DNA from: QYOJ01 sp043810345
GTDB taxonomy: Bacteria; Bacteroidota; Bacteroidia; Bacteroidales; FEN-979
NCBI GenBank assembly: GCA_043810345.1
Contig: JBDROF010000124.1
Coordinates: forward strand, 1 to 54,949
Length of the DNA stretch: 54,949 bases
Direction: 5' to 3'
A program made the translations under genes and the position numbers. Numbering within the stretch: position 1 is the stretch's first letter; each line of letters opens with the position of its first letter. Positions 42,506 through 52,983 of the stretch are shown piece after piece. The notes under the pieces are model-generated. The model was not told where the DNA came from, did not search any database, and was given only the letters and a program-made list of their open reading frames with translations.

Positions 42506-43957
42506 ATGATGGCATCCGAAAACAACCACATACTTGATACCTATACTTCAGGCGATTACAAATACGGGTTCCACACCGATATCGATACTGAATATGCCCC
42601 GAAAGGGCTGAATGAGGATACGATAAGGTACATCTCCGGAAAGAAGAATGAACCCGGGTTTATGCTGGAATACCGGCTCAAGGCATTCCGCCACTGGCTG
42701 ACGATGAAGATGCCTACCTGGCCGCACCTGGAGATTCCCTATATCGACTTCCAGGATATCATCTATTATGCGGCTCCGAAAAAAAAGAAAGAGCTGAGCA
42801 GTCTGGATGAGGTGGACCCGGAACTGCTGGATACCTTTAACAAATTGGGAATCTCTCTTGAAGAGCAAAAAAAACTGTCTGGCGTGGCGGTGGATGCTGT
42901 GATGGACAGTGTTTCGGTGAAGACAACTTTCTCCGAGACCCTATCCAAATATGGAATCATTTTCTGTTCCTTCAGTGAGGCCGTTCGACATCATCCGGCC
43001 CTGGTGAAGAAATATATGGGATCGGTTGTTCCCTATACAGATAACTTCTATGCGGCTCTCAATTCAGCAGTCTTTAGTGATGGCTCTTTCTGTTACATCC
43101 CTAAAGGAGTTCGGTGTCCGGTTGAACTTTCTACCTATTTCCGGATTAACGCGGCCAATACCGGCCAGTTTGAGCGGACACTGATCGTTGCCGAGGAAGA
43201 GGCCTATGTCAGTTACATGGAAGGTTGTACAGCTCCTCAGCGGGATGAGAACCAATTGCACGCTGCTGTAGTAGAAATTGTCGCGATGAAAGATGCCGAG
43301 GTAAAATACTCTACTGTCCAGAACTGGTACCCCGGGGATAAAACCGGTAAGGGAGGGATCTATAACTTCGTCACCAAGCGCGGGATCTGTAAGGGAAACA
43401 GCGCCAAGATCTCCTGGACACAAGTGGAAACCGGTTCTGCGATCACCTGGAAGTACCCGAGTTGCATCCTGCTGGGAGATAACTCGGTGGGAGAGTTCTA
43501 TTCGGTGGCGGTGACCAACAATTTCCAGCAGGCCGATACCGGCACCAAGATGCTGCACCTTGGGCGGAATACGAAAAGTACCATCATCTCCAAAGGGATC
43601 TCTGCCGGAAAGAGCAACAACTCCTACCGTGGATTGGTCAGGATCTCTAAAAATGCGGTTAATTCAAGAAATTACAGTCAGTGCGACTCGTTACTGCTGG
43701 GCGATAAATGCGGGGCACATACCTTCCCCTATATCCAGACGGAAAATAAATCCTCCATTGTGGAGCATGAAGCTACCACTTCCAAGATTTCGGAAGATCA
43801 GCTTTTCTATTGCCAGCAAAGGGGAATCGACACAGAAAGTGCCGTCGGCCTCATCGTCAACGGCTATGCCAAAGAGGTACTCAAACAGCTTCCCATGGAG
43901 TTTGCCGTGGAAGCACAAAAGCTGCTCTCCATCAGCCTGGAGGGGAGCGTGGGATAG
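42506..43957 (+). CDS. sufB: Fe-S cluster assembly scaffold SufB
   Basis: 483 residues, normal SufB length. It is the scaffold subunit of the SufBCD complex that builds iron-sulfur clusters. Typical stretches: LKAFRHWLTMKMPTWPHLEI, GSVVPYTDNFYAALNSAVFS, EGCTAPQRDENQLHAAVVEI (holds the first cluster-site Cys region), KRGICKGNSAKISWTQVETG and HEATTSKISEDQLFYCQQRG near the C-terminus. A second ATG at 42509 is also possible. It is the first gene of sufBCDS, 107 bases before sufC; a hairpin lies in that gap. Confidence 0.97.
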   Translation: MMASENNHILDTYTSGDYKYGFHTDIDTEYAPKGLNEDTIRYISGKKNEPGFMLEYRLKAFRHWLTMKMPTWPHLEIPYIDFQDIIYYAAPKKKKELSSLDEVDPELLDTFNKLGISLEEQKKLSGVAVDAVMDSVSVKTTFSETLSKYGIIFCSFSEAVRHHPALVKKYMGSVVPYTDNFYAALNSAVFSDGSFCYIPKGVRCPVELSTYFRINAANTGQFERTLIVAEEEAYVSYMEGCTAPQRDENQLHAAVVEIVAMKDAEVKYSTVQNWYPGDKTGKGGIYNFVTKRGICKGNSAKISWTQVETGSAITWKYPSCILLGDNSVGEFYSVAVTNNFQQADTGTKMLHLGRNTKSTIISKGISAGKSNNSYRGLVRISKNAVNSRNYSQCDSLLLGDKCGAHTFPYIQTENKSSIVEHEATTSKISEDQLFYCQQRGIDTESAVGLIVNGYAKEVLKQLPMEFAVEAQKLLSISLEGSVG

Positions 43958-44045
43958 CCTCGCCCCCTTCTCCCCCTCTCCTCAAAGAGAGGGGGTTGGG
44001 GGGAGAGGTCATAAAAGATCGTAAAAGACGCCGCATGCGGCGTCT
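43958..44045. repeat. Palindromic repeats between sufB and sufC
   Basis: The stretch with arms CTCCCCCTCTC and AGAGGGGGTTGGGGGGAGAG forms a GC-rich hairpin after the sufB stop. A second perfect 20-base palindrome, AGACGCCGCATGCGGCGTCT, is at 44026-44045. Both could lower transcription between sufB and sufC or mark repeat insertion. Confidence 0.75.
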
Positions 44046-44064
44046 CATTTAACCCAAACGAACA

Positions 44065-44814
44065 ATGCTCTTGAAAATAACCAACCTGCACGCCTCCATC
44101 CATGGGAAAGAGATCCTGAAGGGGATCAACCTGGAGGTCAATCAGGGAGAGATACACGCCATCATGGGACCAAACGGGACGGGCAAATCCACCCTGGCTT
44201 CGGTCGTTGCAGGACGGGATGTTTTTGATGTAACGAAGGGGGAGATTCTGTACAAAGGCAAAGATCTGTTCAAACTATCTGTCGAAGAGCGTGCACGCGA
44301 GGGGATCTTCCTGGGCTTTCAGTACCCGGTGGAGATTCCGGGAGTGAGTATCACCAACTTCATGCGGACCGCGGTAAACGAGATCCGCAAATACCGGGGA
44401 TTGGATCCGTTACCTGCAGGCGGATTCCTGAAAATGATGGAAGAGAAGAAGAAGCTGGTGGAGATCACCTCCAACCTCACCAACCGGAGTGTGAACGAAG
44501 GATTCTCAGGCGGCGAGAAGAAACGCAACGAAATCTTCCAGATGGCCATGCTGGAACCCACCTTAGCCATCCTCGACGAAACAGATTCGGGCCTGGATAT
44601 AGATGCTTTACGAGTAGTTGCCAATGGGGTAAACAAGCTCAGGACCCCGGAGAATGCATTTATCGTGATCACCCATTACCAGCGCCTTCTCGACTATATT
44701 ATTCCTGATTTTGTACATGTGCTCTATGAAGGGCGGATCGTCAAATCGGGTGGAAAAGAACTGGCACTTGAGCTGGAGGAGAAGGGATACGACTGGATCA
44801 AAGAGCCACAGTGA
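44065..44814 (+). CDS. sufC: Fe-S cluster assembly ATPase SufC
   Basis: 249 residues. SufC is the ABC-type ATPase of the SufBCD complex. Walker A MGPNGTGKSTLASVVAGRD, the Q-loop GFQYPVEIPG, the signature SGGEKKRNEIFQMAMLEPTL and Walker B AILDETDSGLDIDALRVVAN (the DETDSGLD is typical of SufC, unlike importer ATPases) are all present, as is the switch His in ITHYQRLL. Its TGA stop overlaps the sufD ATG. Confidence 0.98.
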   Translation: MLLKITNLHASIHGKEILKGINLEVNQGEIHAIMGPNGTGKSTLASVVAGRDVFDVTKGEILYKGKDLFKLSVEERAREGIFLGFQYPVEIPGVSITNFMRTAVNEIRKYRGLDPLPAGGFLKMMEEKKKLVEITSNLTNRSVNEGFSGGEKKRNEIFQMAMLEPTLAILDETDSGLDIDALRVVANGVNKLRTPENAFIVITHYQRLLDYIIPDFVHVLYEGRIVKSGGKELALELEEKGYDWIKEPQ

Positions 44815-46223
44815 TGGAATCCCCGGGATTGAATACTATAACGAGAGAACGGATGCTGGATCTTTACGAGAAGAACCACCAGCAGCTGATTGCCCGTGAT
44901 CCTTCGGCGGTTCGTGCCAACCGCGAAAAGGCTCTGGCATCCTTCCGGAAGCTTGGCTTCCCGGATAAAAAAATGGAGGAGTGGCGGAACACAGATCTTT
45001 CTGAAAGCCTTGGACTATCCTATGATTATCCGCTGCAACCCTCACAGGAGGATGATCTTCAAAAGGTTTTCCGGTGTAATATTCCGCATCTGGATACTGC
45101 CGTAATCGGGCAGTTAAACGGCTGGTTTGTATCCAAAGATGTTCCCCTGATGGAGTTGGGCAATGGGATCATCATCGGGAGCCTGGCCGAAGCCATGAAA
45201 AAATATCCCCATCTGATTGAGTCCCACCTGGGACGGTATGCAGATGTGGATACCAACAGCTTTGCTGCCCTCAACACCGCCTTTGCCACCGATGGCACCT
45301 TTGTCTATATTCCGGATGGTGTGAAGAGTGAGAAAGCGGTTCAGCTGGTCAATGTGATCCAGCACCAGGAAAATATTTTCATCCAGTCGAGGAACCTGAT
45401 CATCCTTGGCAAAGAGGCGCAACTGACCGTAGTGCACTGCGATGACTCCTACGATCTTCGGCCCGCCTTCGCCAACATTGTAACCGAGATTGTCGTAGGC
45501 GAAGGTGCATTTCTCGATCACTACAAACTACAGAACCTGAACAACAACTCCACGCTGGTGAGCTCCACCTGGTTTCACCTGGAACAGGAAGGAAAACTGG
45601 AGTCCCATTACCTGTCACTGAATGGAGGTCTTCTCAGGAACAATACCTTCGTCAGATTCAATGGACCATACGGGAATGCCAATATCTACGGGCTCTACCT
45701 GATGGACCGTAAACAGCATATTGATAACTTCGTAGCGGTCGACCATGCCTCCCCCGATTGCAGGAGCAACGAACTCTTCAAAGGGATCCTGGATGAACAA
45801 GCCACAGGGGTGTTCAACGGACATGTGCTGGTGCAACGGGATGCGCAGCGGACAAACGCTTACCAGAACAACCGGAACCTCCTGCTCACCGATGCAGCAA
45901 AGATCAACTCCAAACCCTTCCTGGAGATCTACAATGACGATGTCAAATGTTCACATGGTTCCACTACGGGACAACTGGATCAGGATGCCATGTTTTACCT
46001 TCGCCAGCGTGGGATAGAAGAGGATAATGCCCGGATGTTGCTGATGTTTGCCTTTGCGGATGAAGTGGTAAGCAAGATTGCCATTGAACCACTACGTTAC
46101 CGGATTGAAGACATGGTGAAAAAACGCCTCCAGGGCGAACTGCAGATCTGTGAGCAATGTGTGCTTCACTGCAGCACGCCGGAGCATCCGGTAGAATTTA
46201 AGATAGACGTAAGTAAAATTTAA
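44814..46223 (+). CDS. sufD: Fe-S cluster assembly protein SufD
   Basis: 469 residues from ATG 44814, which overlaps the sufC stop (ATGA) and shows translational coupling. SufD is the SufB paralogue that forms the SufB-D heterodimer and helps iron entry. Typical stretches: FPDKKMEEWRNTDL, LNTAFATDGTFVYIPDGVKS, FLDHYKLQNLNNNSTLVSST, DVKCSHGSTTGQLDQDAMFY (the conserved C-terminal His/Cys region) and AFADEVVSKIAIEPLRYRIE. Confidence 0.97.
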   Translation: MESPGLNTITRERMLDLYEKNHQQLIARDPSAVRANREKALASFRKLGFPDKKMEEWRNTDLSESLGLSYDYPLQPSQEDDLQKVFRCNIPHLDTAVIGQLNGWFVSKDVPLMELGNGIIIGSLAEAMKKYPHLIESHLGRYADVDTNSFAALNTAFATDGTFVYIPDGVKSEKAVQLVNVIQHQENIFIQSRNLIILGKEAQLTVVHCDDSYDLRPAFANIVTEIVVGEGAFLDHYKLQNLNNNSTLVSSTWFHLEQEGKLESHYLSLNGGLLRNNTFVRFNGPYGNANIYGLYLMDRKQHIDNFVAVDHASPDCRSNELFKGILDEQATGVFNGHVLVQRDAQRTNAYQNNRNLLLTDAAKINSKPFLEIYNDDVKCSHGSTTGQLDQDAMFYLRQRGIEEDNARMLLMFAFADEVVSKIAIEPLRYRIEDMVKKRLQGELQICEQCVLHCSTPEHPVEFKIDVSKI

Positions 46224-46363
46224 ATAGTGAAATAGTGAAATAGTGAAATAGTGAAATAGCGAAATAGTAAAATTGAAATAGTAAAATTGTAAATCGTACT
46301 TCGTAAATCTTCAATTCAATCGTAATTCTAAAATCGTACTTCGTAAATCGTAAATCCTTTTCC
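46224..46363. repeat. Repeat-word gap (gaaatagtgaaatag / aaatcgtacttcg) before sufS
   Basis: 46224-46270 is a near-perfect 9-base tandem repeat (GTGAAATAGT-type). It is followed by words with cgtacttcgtaaatc, which recur twice within the gap. The first word is like 340-355; the second is like the tracts around the sirtuin. A promoter cannot be picked out, so sufS may still be read through from sufD. Confidence 0.8.
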
Positions 46364-47581
46364 GTGTTTTCAATAGAAAAAATCCGCTCTGATTTTCCGA
46401 TCCTGTCGACAAAGGTCTACAACAAGCCGCTTGTCTATTTCGACAATGCCGCTTCCACCCAGAAGCCGAAGCAGGTCATCCGGGCCATCACCGAGTATTA
46501 TGAAAAAGAAAACTGCAACATCCACAGGGGGGTTCATTTTCTGAGTGTGAAAGGAACGGAAGCTTACGAGCATGCCCGATCCGTGATCCGTGATTTTATT
46601 GGGGCAAAGCATACCCACGAAGTCATCTTTACACGTGGGACCACCGAAGCCATCAACCTGGTCGCCGATTCGTTCGGAAAGAAGTTTCTTTCGGAAGGGG
46701 ATGAGGTGATCATCTCTGTGATGGAGCACCACTCCAATTTTGTCCCCTGGCAGCAACTATGCCTGGAGAGAAAGGCTTCACTTAAATTCATCCCCTTGGT
46801 GGAGGACGGCACCCTGGATATCCCTGCTTTCCGGGAGTTGATCACGGACAAAACCCGACTGGTGGCACTGACGCATATTTCTAACGTGTTGGGAACGATC
46901 AACCCGGTGAAAGAGATCATTGCCCTGGCCCATCAGAGCAACATCCCAGTCCTGATCGACGGGGCACAGGGCGTCGCACACATGACCGTGGATGTGCAGG
47001 AGCTGGATGCTGATTTTTATTGTTTCAGCGGACATAAAATGTATGCTCCGATGGGTATCGGCGTGCTGTATGGAAAAGAGAAATGGCTGGAAGAGCTGCC
47101 CCCATACCAGATGGGAGGAGAGATGATCAAGGATGTTTTCTTTACTCATACCACCTTTAACGAACTCCCCTTTAAATTTGAAGCGGGCACGCCCAATGTG
47201 GAGGGAGTCATGGGCCTTCTTGCCGCGATAACCTATCTCCGTGAGATCGGGATGGACAGGATCGAAGCCTATGAAAAAGAGCTTCTCGACTATGCCACCC
47301 TAAAACTCCTGGGCATTGATGGCCTTAAGATATATGGAACCGCCCCGCGCAAAGCCAGCCTCATCTCATTTCTCCTGCATAACATCCATCCCTACGATGC
47401 CGGAACGATCATCGACAAAATGGGTGTGGCGGTACGCATCGGTCACCACTGTGCGATGCCGCTGATGGAGTATCTGAAGATCCCCGGTACCATCAGGGCT
47501 TCGTTTGCGTTTTACAACACGAAAGAGGAGATTGACAGGCTGGTTGAAGCTGTGATAAAGGCGAAGGAGATGCTTTTGTAA
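46364..47581 (+). CDS. sufS: Cysteine desulfurase SufS
   Basis: 405 residues starting at GTG. SufS takes sulfur from cysteine for cluster assembly, using pyridoxal phosphate. VYFDNAASTQKPKQVIRAIT and HRGVHFLSVKGTEAYEHAR are the family start; the PLP Lys is in YCFSGHKMYAPMGIGVLYG (about 225) and the persulfide Cys in VRIGHHCAMPLMEYLKIPGT (about 363). MGGEMIKDV is the SufS-type active-site loop. No sufE or sufU gene is beside it; the acceptor must lie elsewhere. Confidence 0.97.
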   Translation: MFSIEKIRSDFPILSTKVYNKPLVYFDNAASTQKPKQVIRAITEYYEKENCNIHRGVHFLSVKGTEAYEHARSVIRDFIGAKHTHEVIFTRGTTEAINLVADSFGKKFLSEGDEVIISVMEHHSNFVPWQQLCLERKASLKFIPLVEDGTLDIPAFRELITDKTRLVALTHISNVLGTINPVKEIIALAHQSNIPVLIDGAQGVAHMTVDVQELDADFYCFSGHKMYAPMGIGVLYGKEKWLEELPPYQMGGEMIKDVFFTHTTFNELPFKFEAGTPNVEGVMGLLAAITYLREIGMDRIEAYEKELLDYATLKLLGIDGLKIYGTAPRKASLISFLLHNIHPYDAGTIIDKMGVAVRIGHHCAMPLMEYLKIPGTIRASFAFYNTKEEIDRLVEAVIKAKEMLL

Positions 47582-47640
47582 TTACGAATTACGAATGAAG
47601 CATTACGAATTTCCTAATTTCCTAATTTCCTAATCTCGAA
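47582..47640. repeat. Repeat-word gap (acgaattacgaat / cctaatttcctaatttcc)
   Basis: Short words (ttacgaattacgaatgaag, then tttcctaatttcctaatttc) fill the space between sufS and the amylase gene. Same style as the other tracts. Confidence 0.6.
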
Positions 47641-47649
47641 CTCTATCAA

Positions 47650-49122
47650 ATGTACTGCAAAAACCCAGTTCTCTTCCAGATTAACACCCGCGTTCTCCTC
47701 ACAGAGATCTCCCGGAAGTTGAACCGAAAAGCTACGCTCGACGATATCGCCGAAGAAGAGATCGAAAATTGGTCGGAGGCTGGTTTCAATTGGATCTACC
47801 TGCTCAGTGTCTGGCAAACAGGCGAAGCGGGCAGGCAGATCTCCCGCACCAATCCCCTATGGAGAAGAGAATTTGAAGAGACCCTGGACGACCTGCAAGA
47901 GCAGGACATCGTCGGTTCGGGTTTTGCGATAAAGGGATACGAGGTAGCCGATTCACTGGGTGGACCGGAGGCGCTGAAGCGGTTCAAACAGCGGATTTCC
48001 GGATACGGAATGAAGTTGATGTTGGATTTTGTGCCCAACCACTTGGCCCCCGACCACCCCTGGGTGCAGGAGCATCCCGATTACTTCATCACAGGGACAG
48101 AAACGGATCTTGCCCGTGCTCCGGAAAACTACACCTGGGTGCGACGCAAACACGATGAACGGATTCTCGCCTATGGACGCGATCCATACTTCTCCGGCTG
48201 GCCCGACACCGTTCAACTGAATTATGGAAACCCGCATCTGCAGGAAGCGATGAAAGAGCAACTGCTGAAGATTGCTTCCCGGTGCGACGGGGCACGGTGC
48301 GACATGGCTATGCTGCTACTGCCGGAGGTATTCAGCCGGACCTGGGGGATCGGCATAGAATCCTTCTGGCCGGATGCGATCCATCGTGTAAAAGAGACAC
48401 ATCCGGATTTTATCCTGATGGGAGAGGTATACTGGGACATGGAGTATGTCATGCAGCAGCAGGGGTTTGATTTTACCTATGATAAACGACTTTACGACCG
48501 GCTTCGGGCCGCAGAGGCAATACCCGTACGGGACCATCTGAAAGCCGGTCTGGATTACCAGGAAAAGCTGACCCGGTTCCTGGAAAATCATGATGAACCA
48601 CGCGCCGCTTCCGTTTTTCCCTGGGATCAGCACCAGGCCGCAGCTATCCTCACTTTTCTCACGCCCGGATTGAAATTTTTCCACCAGGGCGAATGCCAGG
48701 GCCGGAAAGTGAAGGTGTCACCGCACCTCGGCAGGGCGCCGGAAGAGCAGCCGGATGTGCTGACCGAAGCCTTTTATGTTCAGCTCCTTACCCTTTTGAA
48801 GCGACCCCTGTTCCACACCGGAGATTGGCAGTTGCTGGAGCCGGTATCGGCCTGGAACGGCAACTCCACCTCCCGGAACTTCATTGCCTTCTCGTGGTGC
48901 GACGAAGATTCCCGCCTGCTGCTTGTGGTTAATTATGCCCCGAACCAGGGTCAATGCCGGTTGTTCCTGCCCTTTGAAGGAATAGCTGATCATAACTGGC
49001 AATTGCATGATCCGGTCAAAGATGAATTATATCAGCGGGAGGGTGCTGACCTTGACGCAAATGGCCTCTATGTCGACCTGGAAGGATGGGGCTTTCATAT
49101 TTTCGAATTAGGAATGACGTAA
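47650..49122 (+). CDS. GH13 alpha-amylase family glycosidase
   Basis: 490 residues without a signal peptide, so probably cytosolic. The (beta/alpha)8 barrel motifs of GH13 are visible: region I LMLDFVPNHLAPDHPW (about 120), region II GARCDMAMLLLPEVF with the nucleophile Asp (about 218), region III ILMGEVYWDMEY with the acid/base Glu (about 258) and region IV FLENHDEPRAA (about 310). The domain B/C end (LLVVNYAPNQGQCRLFLP) is also typical. Its substrate, for example starch, trehalose or sucrose, cannot be decided. No other starch genes are nearby. Confidence 0.9.
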   Translation: MYCKNPVLFQINTRVLLTEISRKLNRKATLDDIAEEEIENWSEAGFNWIYLLSVWQTGEAGRQISRTNPLWRREFEETLDDLQEQDIVGSGFAIKGYEVADSLGGPEALKRFKQRISGYGMKLMLDFVPNHLAPDHPWVQEHPDYFITGTETDLARAPENYTWVRRKHDERILAYGRDPYFSGWPDTVQLNYGNPHLQEAMKEQLLKIASRCDGARCDMAMLLLPEVFSRTWGIGIESFWPDAIHRVKETHPDFILMGEVYWDMEYVMQQQGFDFTYDKRLYDRLRAAEAIPVRDHLKAGLDYQEKLTRFLENHDEPRAASVFPWDQHQAAAILTFLTPGLKFFHQGECQGRKVKVSPHLGRAPEEQPDVLTEAFYVQLLTLLKRPLFHTGDWQLLEPVSAWNGNSTSRNFIAFSWCDEDSRLLLVVNYAPNQGQCRLFLPFEGIADHNWQLHDPVKDELYQREGADLDANGLYVDLEGWGFHIFELGMT

Positions 49123-49129
49123 GATTTCG

Positions 49130-49176
49130 TGCCTGCTTGTCCACCTGTCCGCTTGTCCGCTCGTCCGCTTGTTATG
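49130..49176. repeat. Repeat-word tract (cctgtccgcttgtccgctcg)
   Basis: Tandem TCCGCTTG-type words follow the amylase gene. The same words occur at 33700-33722, and on the opposite strand inside the T9SS gene at 54361-54400. Confidence 0.75.
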
Positions 49177-49252
49177 TCAATAACTATTTCCCTTTTTTCT
49201 CTGAAAATTCATGGATCTGATGTATATTTATCAAATCCAAAATCCACCGGCC

Positions 49253-50870
49253 ATGAAAGCATTCATTCCTGTCACTGCGAGCGCAGCGAAGCAGCATTCA
49301 TTCATTGCGCATCCCGAAATTGCGGGATGAAGCAATCTCCATCCTACTGATCGCGCTTCTTTTCAGCGCCATACCCCTTCACGCACAAGTGATCCCGATC
49401 AACCAAACCTTCTCTTCTGATACCATACTCACACCCTTTTCAGGATCCACACCCGTCTATTCAGTAAATATTTCAGGCGGAGTAAACTTACTCAGCGACT
49501 CCAGCCTGGTAAGGGTGGTACTGATCGACACGTATGGGAATCACTACATGATTTTTGAATCCTATCCGTTGATCACTCATGAGAATGCCTATGATACCCT
49601 TCATGCCTCCGATGAAACCACCTTTCTGGATGGAGTAATATGCGACTCACTCCGGATCGATATTATCAGCGCCTTTCTGAATCTGGACAGTCTGAAACTG
49701 GACACAGCCTATATCTCCAATGCGCCTGAAATGCAGGCTCAGGCAAAATGGGATCATGATTCCATTAAGATTGCTATCATGAACCAACGGATTGTGGAGG
49801 AGCATATGTATTGGCGTGCGGGGAGGACCTCTATCACTTCTATGTCTTTTGAAGAGAAATACAGATTGCTTGGTGATAAATATAATTGGGTTGGATTTGA
49901 TTATTACATCGGTGGCATCTATGAATTCATTCATAAACGTGTTTCAGGTAATCCTATAACAAATGTTGTAGGTTCGTTTGACTGGAGGTTCAGGCATGGA
50001 GCAACCAACCCTGAATCACCTTATTATGATGGCGATCCAAACGAAACAGGTTGGTTAACACCACTTGAAGATCAATCAGTATGTGGTTCATGCTGGGCTT
50101 TTACATCAAGTCATACGATAGCCGATTATTGTAACTTGTTTTTTAGTGATCATTTAGATTTTGATTAATCTGAAACGGAGCTTTTAAGCTGTAGTAAAAC
50201 ATTAAATCAAACTCCAATTCAACCTTGTGGGGACTGTGGCAATGGTAATTTTCAATGTGCGATAGACTGGATAGATGATGAAAATATTCATTTCGAAAAT
50301 AATTGTCAAAATTATGAACCTCCATTTATCTATTCTTGTAATGGACCTCCTCCTGTTTGTTCTGGATCAGAAATGATTGGAATTGATGGCTGGAATATTG
50401 TTCAAGGATGGACAAATTTGGATATTCTAAAAACAGCCATTATTACAGCAGGCACACTAGCTTCTGGGATTGAGGAACTTGACCATGCCATGGTACTCAT
50501 AGGATTCAACACAGGAAAAATTGGAGATATTGTATATGAACCTGAAGATCCAAATGAGAACCCGATTATTCTAGACGTAAATTCATCATTAATTGGGCAA
50601 GTATATCTTGTATTTAAGAATAGTTATGGGCAGAATTCGTCCCCCTATATTAGTTTTGCATGGAATCCTAATAATCCAGTAGATATAGCAACACCTGTTA
50701 AAATCACTGGGGGTATTTCTGTCAATACATCAAATCCGCCACAGCAACAATTCTTTGATAGGGATCATGACGGGAAATCCGGATTACACCCCGGAGAGTG
50801 GAGGCCAGTGGACACCATATCCGGTATATCCGTCCGGCGGGATCATTCTCGCCGCATCTGCCATCTTTAG
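49253..50870 (+). pseudogene. Papain-family (C1A) secreted cysteine protease, broken in three places
   Basis: Segments of one ancestral gene: MKAFIP (49253), then, after an inserted repeat, SILLIALLFSAIPLHAQ as the rest of the signal peptide (in the frame of 49305-50168). The protease shows QSVCGSCWAF (Gln and catalytic Cys), LDHAMVLIGF (catalytic His) and VFKNSYGQN (Asn). A TAA at 50166 replaces an expected Leu in HLDFD*SETELLSC. The frame continues to 50870 until a one-base shift at about 50769-50778 (GACGGGAAATCC). The downstream T9SS part (50755-52971) belongs to the same ancestral gene. Active-site residues survive, so decay is recent. Confidence 0.8.
49271..49340. repeat. GTCACTGCGAGCGCAGCGAAGC element in a signal peptide
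   Basis: The segment starts GTCACTGCGAGCGCAGCGAA and ends GAAGCAATCTCC, with an internal CATCCCG-AAATTG-CGGGATG hairpin (arms 7 bases). It resembles the interspersed 'GTCATTGCGAGCGAAGCGAAGCAATC' repeats of many bacteria, from memory. It splits the protease signal peptide and shifts its frame. Confidence 0.7.
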
Positions 50871-52971
50871 AAACAACAAGACCGATGTCAGGTTTTATCC
50901 ATACAGGGATTATGATGGTTTCGTGAATCCAAAACCGAATGTCAGTGTTTTTCAAAACTGCACTTTTGAAACAACCAAGGAGTTATTGAATAATACTAAA
51001 CCGGATTACCATGTCAGGCTTGACGGAGTGAATGAAGTTGTTTTTAAAGGCTGTACCTTTACGAATTCAAGGGACGGATCGGTGTTGTTTTCCGATAGAG
51101 GGATTGGCGTGTACTGTTACCATTCACAGGTAAGGTTTGAGAAAACCAATTTATCAGGGATAACCTGTACATTTGAAAAGATGAAATACGGTATTTACAG
51201 CCTTTACAGTGGTTTGGGAAGCGCTTCGTTAACGCTCGATGAATGCGAACTCAATGGAAATCAATTTGGTATCTATGCCAGTGGATTCACGCAGGTGGCT
51301 CCGATAACCATAACTGATTGTAATGTAAATATGGATCAGACTTTCGGAGCATCAGAATTTTATGGAATCTATCTGAATAACTGCACAGGTTTCGATGTGC
51401 GGCAAAATCATTTTTCTGCATCTTCATTGTTATCGAATACTTTTGGGGTAGTTGTAAACAACGCAGGCAGTGACAACAATTACATTTATGATAATTATTT
51501 TGAGCATTTGACCTATGGACTTCAGGGATTGAACATCAACCGGAACAGTAAATGGATCATTGAGGGTGAGGTTCCTGTATTTGTTCCGACGGGGTTGCGG
51601 TTTATCTGCAACAAATTCCATGATGCAGGATGTCCCAATGATTTTTTGATCAATGAAGACATGGAATATCCTCCAACCCAACCAGGAATTGCTTATTACC
51701 AGCGAAATGCATCCAATGCTTCTAACCCTACACAGGAACCGGCAGGAAATACCTTCACACAAAGCCATGGAAGTCTGACCGATGAGTTTTATGATATTAA
51801 TATAAGCACCGAAGTTGGGAGTATTCTTTATTCACATCATACTTCATCAATTCCTCCAGATTTGAGATTAGAACCAAACGATGTTTCAAATCAGGATAAA
51901 GTTAACTATGATCCAAGACCTGAGGTTGGTGACTTTGTGGAAAACAGTTCTTCCACTCAATCCTATGATGTGTATCAAGACCTAATGGGATCCTCACCAT
52001 ATTTATCAGATACAGTATTGAAAGTTTCCATTGAAAAAGAAGATGTGCTTCCAAATGTTATGATCCGGGATATTATGGTTGCCAATCCACATACAGGGAA
52101 AAGCGATAATTTGCTGACAGCTCTGGACAACCGGTTGAATCCCATGCCTGACTCGTTGTGGTTTGATATCATTGATGCGGCAGACTCACTGGGAGGAAAA
52201 GAGATTCTTGAAAATCAATTAAGTTCATGGATCCAGAGAAGAGACATTTGCGTTAATCATTTGATCGGATTGTACCGGAATGATACCATACATTCCTGGG
52301 CTCCGGACAGCCTGATCAACTTGTTTGAATCAGATGACCGGGTATCATCCCGTTATTTGCTGACTCAGTATTATCTGGACCGTTTCAATTTCTCAGAAGC
52401 CAGTTACGTACTTCAGAATATCCCTTCAGAGTTTTCCTTAAGCGAACGGCAATCGGCCACCTATCAAAAGATTCTTTCACTGGTTGATTTGTTTCCTCAG
52501 TTATTCAATGATACACTTGGGTACCTGGTTCCGGACAGCATTCAAGCGCCCATATTGGAACAACTGGCTGATGCCGGTTATGAACTCCCCGGAGCCTGGG
52601 CAAGAAATATCCTTGTTTCAGCAGGATTACTGGATTATCAGGAACCACTTGTCAGCGAAACCACACTGAAATCATCACGGAGAGACCGGTTTACATGGAC
52701 TCACTCCCGTCCTATCGCCGCTGATCTGAAAGTTTTTCCCAATCCTGCCAAAGATTTTGTGATTGCAGAGTATAAAAAGAACAATGTTCTTGACCAGGTT
52801 CAGATAGTAGTTTTGGATGCAAAAGGGATCAAAATACGATCCTATGCGTTGCAAAAGGCGGAAAGTCAACAATTAATTCCAACTAATGGTTTGCCATCGG
52901 GGATATATTTGATTCAGTTACGCGTTAATGGATTACCAACAGAATCCCGAAAAGTAGTTATTATCCGGTAA
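50755..52971 (+). pseudogene. C-terminal part of the C1 protease: beta-helix and T9SS sorting domain
   Basis: 738 codons in a frame different from the protease part. After DRDHDG in the first frame the sequence continues here as NPDYTPESGGQWTPYPVYPS, an obvious one-base frameshift. Residues 60-260 form a right-handed beta-helix-like run (VSVFQNCTFETTKELLNN, EVVFKGCTFTNSRDGSVLF, ITDCNVNMDQTFGA), a shape common in surface adhesins and lyases. The last 80 residues (DLKVFPNPAKDFVIAEYKKN ... LPSGIYLIQL ... RKVVIIR) are a T9SS type-A sorting domain. If started at a new codon, this fragment lacks a signal peptide and could not be secreted. Confidence 0.75.
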
Positions 52972-52983
52972 GAGAGGCTCGTT

